64,000 nucleotides of DNA, from NCBI GenBank assembly GCA_030789695.1, contig CM061140.1, positions 78,926,422-78,990,421 on the forward strand. The letters run 5' to 3'. Positions 1-9,147 of the stretch are shown here, piece after piece. Below the pieces are notes generated by a model. The model did not search any database and was not told the origin of the DNA. It was given only the letters and a program-made list of their open reading frames with translations. Each line of letters begins with the position of its first letter. Position 1 is the first letter of the stretch. This DNA comes from Scilla litardierei. Taxonomy: Eukaryota; Streptophyta; Magnoliopsida; Asparagales; Asparagaceae. Made by a program: the position numbers and the translations under genes.

Positions 1-2
1 TG

Positions 3-2227
3 CCGCCCCGGACACGGCCGAGGTCGAGGAGAGCTTCCGCCAAGCGGAAGCGGTCGGATGATGCCGGCCCCTCCCACGAGGTGGAGGACTCTCCTCCGCC
101 TACTCCACCACACCCCGTTCACCCAGCACAGCCTGCAGGCTCCGCACACCCCGCACAGCCTGCAGAGCCCGCACAGCCCGCACACCCCGCACAGCCACTC
201 CCTGCCATCCCACAGCCCGTCCACTGCCACCGGCTCCACTTGTCGGGCCGCTCGGGATTACGTTCCGAGACGACGCACACCGCGTCGTCTTCGAGCGCGT
301 TTCCCAGCGCTCGATCATACCCTCCAGGTTCGCACACCTTGCAGACCTAGGATGCCTGGGGGTACTCGAGGGGATGCTCACATTGTATGACAACGTGGGC
401 TGGCGAGATTTCTTCCAGGTGTCGGCGGACACGTTTCTCCGTCCGACACTTGAGGTCCTTAGTTCTATCGCCCGGACCGACGAGGGATGCTCGTTTAGGT
501 TCATGGACCGGGAGTGCCAGGTCACTCTCGGTATGATGAGAGCATTCTTCTCGTGGCCCGATGTCCCCAGGGCCGACCGTGGTTACGCCCCCACTCACAT
601 TCCCCCACCTTCGTTCGATTCCGGTGCCTTCTGGGCCTGGATCACGGGTCTACCTGCCGCCTTTGACCCTAGTAGGGCCAAGGCCTCGGCCATCGTCCAT
701 CCCTGCGTCCGCATAGCTCAGCGCCTTATGGCGACTACCTTTTTGGCGAGGTATGAGCCTGGGACGATGTCCACGCCAGAGCTTTATATGCTCTATGCGA
801 TGACGCGTCCCAGAGTTCTAGCTAGGGACAGTGACGAGTTGGTCCCCACCGTGGTGATTGATATCGCGAGCTGGTTTTTGGACCGCATCATCGTTTCGGT
901 GGGCGCTCGCTCACCGATATGCTGCGGTGGTCTGATCACCCTGCTCACCTTGATGACCGGCGAGGACCTACCGGTCGATTTCCGTCGTTCTCCGGGCCCC
1001 ACTTCATTGACCATAGACGTTATGGCCCGGATGAAGATGCTTCGTCCGCACGGGGAGCGACACTGGGTCTGGCTGCACGGCCCCTACGGTGCTGATTACA
1101 TGATTCTTCCGAGCCCAGCTCGGACACAGATTGCACCGGCCCAGGTGGACTGGCTCCCGGCGATGGATCTTCTGATCCCCGCCGCATACGTGCTCGAGGC
1201 CGAGGAGGCCGAGCAGGCCCACGCTACCCATGCTGCCCACGCTGCACCCGATGACCCAGCTGCGCCCGTTGATCCCGTGGCCCCTCAGCCTGTCCCTGCA
1301 CCTTCTGCCGCTCCTGACACTTCTGTCTCCACTTCTGCCAGTGTCGGGAGCACACTTGCTGAGCCCACCACCACCACGCCTGCTGCCACCACTAACCCTG
1401 CCGCTACCACCACCACTACCACCACCCCTGCTGGCCCTCTGTCCGTTGAGCCCCTTTGCTCTGCACTTCCCGAGCGCCCACCTACATTTGTCGAGAGTGG
1501 AGAGCCCTCTTTTGCTGCGGTCGTGGAGACCGTGGCAAGCATGATCACCGCTGGGATTTCACCTCTTAGACCCCTCCCTACCTCCCCAGCGGTAGTGACT
1601 TCTGTCCCCACCGCAGCCGTACTTTCTGAGAGTGTGGTGACGTCTGTCTTCACTTCTGTGTCACCGACCTCTATGGACGCCTCGTCGCCATTCTTATACT
1701 CCACTTCCGCTGCTGTTGCTTCCACTTCACGCCTGCCTGCGTCCCAGCCTCGCCCTGAGGCTAGGCCCACACTAGTGAGCACAGCACCCTACCTCCACAT
1801 GCCTGCTGAGCCCATCACTTACGCCACCCGAGTACGCCAGCTTCGTCCTGTACAGCACCGACAGGTCCGTCCCTCTGCACCACCTCCCCCCGACACTGTA
1901 CTTCTGAGCATTCGTGCTCTCGAGGGGGCGGTGAGTGCCCTCAGAGGCGACCTTAGGACCATGTCTTCCACCGTCACCACCATGGCCAGCCGTTTCGACC
2001 TACTGCCGGGCATTCACTATTGCCTCACACAGATTCTCGACCGGCTCCCTCGCGTACCGACCGCACCCACTCCCACCCAGCAGGTACCTACCCCTACACT
2101 CGTACCCACACCTACTCCTACACCCACCCAGCCTGCTACCACACCCACACCCACTCAGCAGTCTGTTCCACCACCACCACCACCTCCTCCGCCTCAGGAA
2201 GGAGACGGCGCAGCCCCATCTTCTTAG
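3..2227 (+). pseudogene. Athila ORF1-like protein, one frameshift
   Basis: This is the extra open reading frame that Athila-lineage elements carry between integrase and the 3' LTR. Its function is not established. The segment from about 240 to 2227 is open and contains the conserved core (VGPLGITFRDDAHRVVFERV, then NVGWRDFF, then SRAKASAIVHPCVRIAQRLM and GGLITLLTLM), which aligns by eye with the ORF1 of element D on the other strand. The C-terminal third is low complexity, rich in Thr, Pro, Ala and Ser, and ends in a polyproline run. The upstream part reads in a different frame from position 3: a basic stretch (RSRRASAKRKR) followed by AQPAEPAQPAHPAQ repeats. One frameshift near 150-245 is therefore needed, and a TGA at 59-61 closes the core frame. 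The true start lies at or before the window edge. Confidence 0.75.
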
Positions 2228-4144
2228 GCACCCTTGATTCCATCGATCTTTTTGCCGTTGTGATGCCCGTCTCTGCTGGGTCCTGACGATTTTTCCCACC
2301 CCCCCTCCCCTCACTGTTCTGGATACACATTTTGATCATATATTTATATATCATTTTTGGGAGAGAGGGAGAGTTTTTGGTGACACATTTTTATATCTAT
2401 TTCCCTCCACTATCTGCATGCATCATGTCCGCATCATATTTTTATTTCTTATTTTTCTTTTGTAATTTTCTTTCCTTTTTCATCATGCATGCATCCTCAC
2501 CTTCCCCTCACTTTACACGTCTCTCGGTGTGCCACACTTCGCACATTGAGGACACTGTGCCCTTTAGCTTGGGGGAGTGAGTTCTCACGTTCTTTTCGAT
2601 TTACCACCTTTTATTTTTTAGTTTTTTCACGCCATTTTCCGCATTTGCACTCATTTTCATCATTTTTTCTTCTTTTTGCCATGCATCACGTTTTTCTTAT
2701 TTTCTCTGTGTGCTGCATTGTACTTAGTTTCATTTTCCCTTTACCTTTATTTCTTTTTCATCTCATGCTAGAGATGACTTTTCTGTGATGATGATTACGT
2801 GGCGTTAGCTTTCTCTATATATGCATGCTATATTTGTCATGTCTTAGATTTTATTTCTGATATAATATGCTATGACTTGCCTTGCATTTAGATATAGTAA
2901 CCCACACTTTTTCCGCATGAAAATGGATGAAATTTTATTATTAGCTGAGTCTGAATATTCATATGTATGCTATCGCAGAAAACACACCAAGATTCACGCA
3001 TTGGATGCTTATATTTGGAGTACCGTTTTCTTTTCCTATATCACTTCTATATGCATGATTTGTACACTTCACTTCAGGATGGTTGAATGATGTTAGCTAT
3101 GATAAATCTGGATTAGTTAGCTTTTTTGTGATCGAAACTGAGTAGATTAGATTACCCTGCTGAAGTTGTCGTGCACGTCTCATAGAGTGAACTGAGAGAC
3201 ATATTTACTTCTTTCTCCACATATCTTGAACATCAATTCTCTATTTTAAAATCGTTGGTGAATCTCCCCTTAGCAATTCTAATATATGGCATTTCCCCCC
3301 GCTATTAATTCCTAGCTCCAAATTTCCCAAAAACAAAGAAAAAGAAGAAAAATTCTTGTATATCCTTACTTCTCTTTGATTTGGGATCATTGTGCATATA
3401 TGAATTCAAAAAAAGGGAGAAAAATAAAAGAAAAAAAAAGAAAAAGAGAAAAGAACCTCAATAAAAGATCCCATCTCATGATTTCTCTTTCTTTCCCTCT
3501 TTTTGTTTTTATTTTTATCACTTTTGGAGCTTTATAGAAATGGGGATGCAAATATTTTTTTTATGACACCACGCTTATAGATAAGCTTGGGGGAGAGAAT
3601 CCAATGATGTGTGAGAGAGTGACTACTTGACGTTGCACGACAACCTAGGCTAAGTAATATTCTATACTCGGTGAGATTATTTTTAGCTTTACGAAGTCCA
3701 GAAATCTATGCCTAACACTCATTTCATGAAATCCATACTCTTCTATTCTTTCTATTCTATTGCGTGATATTCTTGTACTCCTCATAGAAAGCATTCAATT
3801 GAAAAGTGTGTGATCTGCGATATTGTATACCGCTTTAAATGATTCAGGCGATGTTAATTCTAAAATTATTCCGGTTTTCATGATATATCAATATTCTTGG
3901 GTTTTCTATTTCTATTTGCACCATTATACTATGATATCGAAATAAAATTCTTTGACATGTGTTTTACATTTGGTGCATGCTATATGATTGAGCAAAACCC
4001 ACGTCTGAGAAAATGATCTAGCAGCTTCCATCTTCGCTTTCTTCCTTCTTCTTCGTTTTTCGTTTTCCATTTTTCCGTCGTTTTCGTTTTCGAAATCCAC
4101 CGGGTTCGCCTTTTACTTATCTTCCTCGAGGACGAGTAAGAGGT
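2228..4144 (+). other. Noncoding 3' region of element A
   Basis: I see no gene in these 1.9 kb. The DNA is T-rich and then A-rich (a purine-rich run at about 3395-3455). It carries three copies of a polypurine-tract-like string built on AGCTTGGGGGA, at about 2569-2579, about 3587-3597 and at the true tract just downstream. Multiple such tracts are known in Athila-type elements. The matching A/T-rich part of element C lies at about 32580-32720 on the other strand. Confidence 0.6.
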
Positions 4145-4159
4145 AAGCTTGGGGGATTT
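4145..4159 (+). other. Polypurine tract of element A
   Basis: AAGCTTGGGGGATTT lies directly before the LTR start TGATCAC at 4160. It is the expected primer site for plus-strand DNA synthesis. The same AGCTTGGGGGATTT string precedes the 3' LTR of element C on the minus strand (20490-20503). Confidence 0.8.
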
Positions 4160-4454
4160 TGATCACTCCATATTTTACACCTTTTTTCCGCATGTTTGCA
4201 TGCCATTTAGATCGCTCAAATCATGTTTTTCACGATATACCGACGATATTGCGATACTCTTCACGATTTGTTGTTTTTGTCGAATTTCAGGTGATTTGGA
4301 GCGATTTGGAGTGATCCCGAGACACGCCTACTCCAGAGTGTCACCGATGACCTCCCCGAGGGGTATTTCGCCATTGGAGAGGAGCGGAAGAAGAAAGAAC
4401 GTCACAGGAGCGACGAGGAGGCAAAAACAAGCTGTTTGGGCATTTTTGGTGTCT

Positions 4455-4830
4455 CACTCGGCCGAGTGAAGGAGTCACTCGGCCGACCAGTGAGACCCTG
4501 CTCGGCCGGCCAGATCGGACACGCATCATATGTGCACTCGGCCGAGCATCGGAAGCCACCTCGGCCGAGTGACGAGACCCCGTCCGCCCGAGTGGCATTC
4601 AGACGACGCCCATCCAAAAGAGCCGACTTACTGTTTTTCGTCTGCCTGAGCTTCAGAAGACCCACTCGGCCGAGTGGAAAATGCCGACCGCCCGAGTGAA
4701 TAGAAGCCATCGGCCGAGTGACTACAACTCACTCGGCCGAGCGACCCCCGAAGAGAAGACCCCCGAAGGCCCAGACTTACTGGAAATTTTTTGGGTTTCT
4801 TACTCGGCCGAGCGACTTTTGTCACTCGGA
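4455..4830 (+). repeat. Array of CGGCCG palindromes in U3 of LTR A
   Basis: Variants of the 14-bp palindrome CACTCGGCCGAGTG occur about ten times in this stretch (for example 4455-4468, about 4535, about 4663, about 4710, about 4730 and about 4802). They lie in U3, upstream of the TATA-like box at 4921. The dense dyad array could bind a dimeric protein or be a CpG methylation target; that is inference. The inverted copy at about 7118-7500 keeps it. Confidence 0.75.
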
Positions 4831-4920
4831 CGAGTGCGACGCGCTGCCTGTAGCGAAAATTGCGATTTTCAGGCTGCGCAGGGGCATTTTGGTCATAGTT
4901 TTTTGGACGATTTTGGCGGG

Positions 4921-4927
4921 TATTTAA
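4921..4927 (+). promoter_or_regulatory. TATA-like box of LTR A
   Basis: TATTTAA in the context GGCGGGTATTTAACCCC lies between the palindrome array and the hairpin array. It is conserved in the inverted partial copy (minus strand, about 7027-7033). Transcription would be expected to start roughly 30 bp downstream, which would place the hairpins at 5311-5618 in the 5' leader RNA. Confidence 0.5.
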
Positions 4928-5310
4928 CCCCAGTTTTTGACCTAGGTTAGAGAGCTTTTCCCATTACTTTTTGCAGCTTTTTAGATTAAACTTTTTAGCT
5001 TTAGATTATTGTGATTGGAGAGGAGAGAAAAGCTTATTTTTGTTGGATTCTTGGAGAACTCTATTGGTTTGTCTCTCTCTCCCTTAAAAATACTATTTTT
5101 ATTGCCTATTTGAATATTGTGATGAATTCTTTTGTTAAGTCCATTGATTATTTTTGTATTTGTGCTATGAATTGTGAGTAGTCCTAACGTCTTGGGGCGT
5201 GGGGATGAACCCTACGAGCCCAATTTCTGATTTGTGATGACTTGGTAGAAATATTGCTAGAATTGCTATTAGGGTTAGTTTGGGATCGATTTAACATGGA
5301 TAGCTAGGTA

Positions 5311-5618
5311 TTCATATCAATTGGGATTTGCAAGAGATTAGATCCCAATTCGATATGAAACCCTAGAAATCCGAATTGGGTTGAAATTGAGTTTCCGTAT
5401 TATCGGTTTGCAAGAGATTGGATCGATACTAGGGTTATCCGTTGCAATTCCATGCCGATACCCGTTTGCAAGAGATTGGACGGGTAGGAACTATCCCAAC
5501 CTAGGTCGTGGCCCGAGTTTGCACGAGAGTGGGCTCGGGGCGCGATTGAACGATGATGTTGATCCTAATGCTAGCTTGCCTAGGCTAGGGTTTGCAAGAG
5601 ATTAGACCCAACCCTAGG
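5311..5618 (+). other. Array of five constant-loop hairpins in R/U5 of LTR A
   Basis: Five times within 300 bp a 14-nt string, TTGCAAGAGATTRG (TTGCACGAGAGTGG in the fourth), is enclosed by complementary arms whose sequence differs every time. Hairpin 1 has arms TTGGGAT/ATCCCAA around loop 5328-5341, extending to a 17-bp stem with one bulge (5311-5359). Hairpin 2 has TATCGGT/ATCGATA around 5408-5421. Hairpin 3 has TACCCGT/ACGGGTA around 5466-5479. Hairpin 4 has CCCGAGT/GCTCGGG around 5519-5532. Hairpin 5 has GGGT/ACCC plus an outer CCTAGG/CCTAGG around 5592-5605. Two closing pairs are G-T wobbles. Invariant loops with covarying stems suggest selected structure in RNA or single-stranded DNA, in the leader upstream of the primer site. 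The function is unknown; roles in packaging, dimerisation or protein binding are possible. Confidence 0.7.
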
Positions 5619-5983
5619 TTAGCTATAGACCGGCAACAGCGTGAGAGCGTGAGCTAGGTTCTACATTCAGTTGCAACTAGTTCATCCGAAATTCTACCCT
5701 AGCAATTGTGATACCAATGAATCACATTGACGAGATACGGTGAGTAGCAGGGATTCCCCATTCCCTAGGCGTCTTTTATCTGATTCTATATTCCATACTT
5801 TGTCTGACGATTGTGACAGGATCACCAAAAGGCAAATTCCATCTTTTCTGTTCTTATAGCCAGGTTGTTCAGAGAAGACACCGTCATTCGTCCTCCCTGT
5901 GTTCGATAACCCGCTCGCCGCTACACCGTGCGCTTGCGGTAAAACTACACGGTCGCTCTTTTTGGGTTACATTCCGAAGCGCT

Positions 5984-7796
5984 CACTAAGCTCGCAACGA
6001 TAACTCCCAACATCTCTTCCTGCCATTCTCACGTGCTAGGATTCGATGTCTACGATAAGGGCGTGACCTATGGCTAGGGAGTCAACCGCCAAGTTTATTC
6101 CCCCTTGGCCCAACAGTCAAAGTCGGTCTTTTCCCCGCCGATGACAATGAAACACCCCGCGTAACCAATAGATTCCTAATCCATATCGATTTCCTAGTCC
6201 TATGGACGTATTATGGAGAACACACGAAGGGGTTTCCACCAAAATCCCAGATTTAGGAACTACTCACACATTTTAGGTAAAAGGCAATCTAAATGAAAAT
6301 CGACCGTTAAAAACATAATCGGGCAATAGAAATGAAGTAGTAGCAATGCAATTAACAATATATTAAAGTTTCATGAAGATTTGAACACTTACAAATAACC
6401 AAAAAATTCCAGCCGTCGCAATAGAGAAAAGACAGAAATAAAAACACAGCTATCGATTCTGAAAACCTAGGGTTTATATATATAGAAAACAACGTCACCC
6501 GATCGGTTGAAGTATCAACCGATCGGGTGTGCTGCTGCGATCTTCGGCAATGGTCTTTAGAAACTTCACCCGGTCAGGCGACACGATCGGTTGGCGGAAG
6601 CGCCTAGTCGTTTGGATCTTGCAGTCACCGGGTGAACCGATCGGTTGATAAATCAACGATCGGTTGGAAACGTCGCCCAAAAGACAGAAATTTGTGACGT
6701 TTTGGCACGATCAGCTGGCCGTCAGGTGAGCTCTCCGGGTCGTGTCTTTGGGGAATCGGCTACAGATGAACTGATTGGGTGAAGGTTACCCGATCGGTTG
6801 GAATTCAGCTTCAATTTCCAGAGAAGACAGTTAGGCTGAACCGGTCGTCGAACCGGTGGGTAGACACTCACGTTGCTTCAGCTGCTGTCTGGGTCGTGCA
6901 CGCGTGCATCACCCGATCGGTTGGCTCTATCCAACCGATTGGGTGAGGGGCTGAAAGATAGAAATCTTGGTCGTTTGACCCCCTGGATCACGCGTGACTC
7001 CTCCCTAACCTAGGTTAAAAACTGGGGTTAAATACCCCCCAAAATCGTCCAAAAAACTGTGACCAAAATGCCCCTGCGCAGCCTGAAAATCACAATTTAC
7101 GCTACAGGCAGCGCGGCTCACTCGGCCGAGTGACAAAAGTCGCTCGGCCGAGTGAGAAACCCTGAGAAATTCCAGTAAGTCTGGGGTCTTGGGAGTCTTC
7201 ACTTCGGGCGTCGCTCGGCCGAGTGAGTTGTCGTCACTCGGCCGATGGCTTCTATTCACTCGGGCGGTCGGCATTTTCAACTCGGCCGAGTGGGTCTTCT
7301 GAAGCTCAGGCAGACGAAAAACAGTAAGTTGGCTCTTTTTGATGGGCGTCGTCTGAGTGCCACTCGAGCGGACGGGGTTCCATCACTCGGCTGATGTGGC
7401 TTCCGATGCTCGGCCGAGTGCACACATGAAGTGTGTCCGATCTGGTCGGCCGAGCGGGGTCTCGTTGGTTGGCCGAGTGACTCCTTCACTCGACCGAGTG
7501 AGACACCAAAAATGCCCAAACAGCTTGTTTTTTGCCTCCTCGTCGCTCCTACGACGTTCTTTCTTCTTCCGCTCCTCTCCAATAGCAAAATACTCCTCGG
7601 AGAAGTCATCGGTGACACTCTGGAGTAGGTGTATTTCGGGATCACTCCAAATCGCTCCAAATCTTCTGAAATACGACAAAAACAACAAATCGTGAAATGT
7701 ATCGCAATATTGTCGATAAATCGTGAAAAGCGTGATTTGAGCGATCTAAATGGCATGCAATCATGCGGAAAAAAGGTGTAAAACACGGAGTGATCA
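5984..7796 (-). repeat. Chimeric 3' LTR of element B (A-type U3 joined to B-type LTR)
   Basis: Reading on the minus strand, 7796 to about 7016 matches the first 790 bp of LTR A, including TGATCACTCC, the CGGCCG palindromes and the TATA-like box. From about 7010 to 5984 it matches the B-type LTR (compare 13414-14437), with CGATCGG motifs and a second TATA stretch near 6474-6482. The switch falls just after 'taggttag', some 15-20 bp past the A-type TATA box. The far end stops at 'cactaag', immediately after the foot of the hairpin present in intact B-type LTRs. It could be recombination between two families, template switching, or two nested truncated LTRs. Confidence 0.7.
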
Positions 7797-8161
7797 TTAA
7801 GCTCATTGAAACTCATGGTAAAATCGCAATTGAAGGCGCAGAAGGTGAAACCTAAATCGGTCACCTCGAGAGAGCTGAGGAACTTAAGTGTGAGATTCAT
7901 ATGTGTATTGGCATGGGTCCGCAGAAGGAAATCCTAACCTATAAAGCGAAAAAGTGCGCTGACGCCCCGAAGGAGTCCAAGAGATTCGAGAGTGGGGGAG
8001 TCGGCGAAAAGAGTAGGTCGCATCGGGCGAGGAAGAAGGGCTTGTAAACGATCGAATTGCTCTTCAGAAGAAGGGTTGATGCCAAGGAAAGATGGGGAAA
8101 AGGGGCCGTATAGGGGATATCTGCGTAACGATGAGACTATCTCCTTTCCCTTCCCAGACAT
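7797..8161 (-). pseudogene. Athila ORF1 remnant of element B
   Basis: The start MSGKGKEIVSS (ATG at 8161) is followed by EEQFDRLQALLPRPMRPTLF and LESLGLLRGVSALFRFIG, the N-terminal block of Athila ORF1. A stop follows at 7934. After a frameshift, LTLKFLSSLEVTDLGFTF and TMSFNELN continue the same domain (compare LTLEFLSTLV in element D). Coding sequence then ends abruptly at the LTR terminus at 7796. About three quarters of ORF1, the 3' noncoding region and the polypurine tract are missing. The longer open frame in the same region also starts at an upstream ATG (8257), but the conserved part begins at 8161. Confidence 0.7.
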
Positions 8162-8606
8162 GGTGACGACGTGGGGAAGAATGATGGAGCGGGATATGGT
8201 GTCTATGAAGATGATGAAGCAGATGAAGTGTGCAAACAAAAATTCAAGACATTGCATAAAATGAAAGAAATGTGAAGAGTGGAAAGTGGTTACCCATCAA
8301 CGTTGTAAGATCAAGCACCCGAAAGACCCCACACAGTATAAGGAAGTGATTTGGAAAGCCGACGCTCGTTGATCCGACAAGAATCGAAATTTTCGAAAAT
8401 TTGGGGGCTAGGTTTATGGTTTGGATGTTTGGTGAGTGAATGTTGCTGATGGTAAGGGTGGTGATGGTGGGGGAGTATGGGAATGAGTGAGGTTGATGAT
8501 TTAGAGGTAGTGTGGTAGATGGAGGAGATCGATTTGGCTGATGGAGGAGGAGAGAACGTGCGAACGGGAATTTGGGGGTCGGGTGGACGAAGTCGCGCGA
8601 ACGGGA
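8162..8606 (-). other. Leader between internal TATA box and ORF1 of element B
   Basis: This 445-bp segment holds no coding region that I can support. It is the counterpart of 48298-48741 in element D, which is almost the same length. Open frames on both strands here are short and not conserved between B and D. Confidence 0.5.
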
Positions 8607-8960
8607 ATATATATAGGGGCGAAAGCGAACCGATCGGGTGAGGGTTCACCCGATCGGTTGGGTAAGTTTCAAAAATTTTCCATCGTCCAACAGCTACAGG
8701 TGAACCGATCGGGTGACTTTTCACCCGATCGGTTGACCGTTTCCCAAATCATCCCGAGAGTACTGTGACTTTTCACCCAGTCAGTCACCCGACCGCAGCT
8801 TCTATCAACCGATCGGTTAATGTAATCCCCAAATTTCCCGAGAATTCACCCCTTCCCACACGGTCAGCCACCTGGTCTCAGCTTTCTTCACCCAACCGGT
8901 TCGTTGGAGAACAGATACGGTCCATTGTCTGATACGTCTCACCCGATCGGGTGAGGGCTT
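8607..8960 (-). promoter_or_regulatory. Internal LTR-like promoter module upstream of ORF1 (element B)
   Basis: On the minus strand a cluster of CGATCG-centred motifs (8960 to about 8625) is followed by a TATA stretch (TATATATAT, 8615-8607), 446 bp before the ORF1 ATG at 8161. Two near-perfect hairpins stand out: AACCGATCGGGTGA / TCACCCGATCGGTT with a 4-nt spacer near 8629-8660, and a similar pair near 8702-8735. The same motifs sit upstream of the TATA box in the B, C and D LTRs. Element D has the same module with the same spacing. It is likely a second promoter for ORF1; transcription start sites are not visible in sequence. Confidence 0.6.
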
Positions 8961-9147
8961 GTTTCTTGCAAAAATTCACAAATGGCCTAAGTCTCTCGAC
9001 GAAAGTCCTAGTGGCTGGATTTATTAATAAAAATAGGAAAAATAAAGCTAAAAATAAGCCTAAAACAAAGGTGAGAGTTTAGAACATGGGTTTCCTCCCA
9101 TGAAGCGCTTTTGTTTAACGTCGTTTACTCGACGCCTCTTTTGGTGG
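8961..9147 (-). other. Conserved spacer after integrase in element B
   Basis: Reading on the minus strand, the region after the integrase stop carries GGCGTCGAGTAAACGACG, then 'ttaaacaaaagcgcttcatg' and 'ggaggaaacccatg'. The same string occurs at about 49290-49240 in element D, where it follows protease directly. That makes it a useful anchor for the RT-integrase deletion in D. Confidence 0.6.

Larger units (their letters stand above)
1..5971 (+). mobile_element. Athila-type Ty3/Gypsy retrotransposon A (3' part)
   Basis: The window opens inside a forward-strand Athila-lineage element. In order it shows the end of an Athila ORF1 (to 2227), about 1.9 kb of noncoding DNA, a polypurine tract (4145-4159) and a long 3' LTR starting TGATCACTCC at 4160. 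The 5' LTR, gag and pol lie outside the window. The motif 'cattgaggacactgtg' followed by 'agcttgggggag' near 2546-2578 is typical of the 3' region of Athila/Calypso-like elements. The right end is taken as the CA at about 5971, but no target-site duplication can be checked, and 5972-5983 may be filler. Element B begins in the opposite orientation at about 5984. Confidence 0.82.
4160..5971 (+). repeat. 3' LTR of element A
   Basis: This LTR of about 1.8 kb starts TGATCACTCC right after the polypurine tract and probably ends in CA at 5971. Its first 790 bp (4160-4950) recur inverted at 7010-7796 in the chimeric LTR of element B. Near its end, the string 'ctccctgtgttcga' followed by 'accgtgcgcttgcggt' matches the U5 ends of the B and C LTRs. 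It therefore belongs to the same Athila family group but has a different U3. The 3' boundary is uncertain by about 12 bp. Confidence 0.78.

Noticed and set aside
1285..1782. 165-codon minus-strand frame opposite ORF1 of element A
   Set aside because: It is the mirror of the Thr/Ala/Pro-rich repeat region; composition alone keeps it open.
4455..8960. CRISPR-like array because of regularly repeated short motifs
   Set aside because: The motifs are palindromes of varying spacing inside LTR promoters of plant retrotransposons, with no spacer-repeat regularity and no cas genes.
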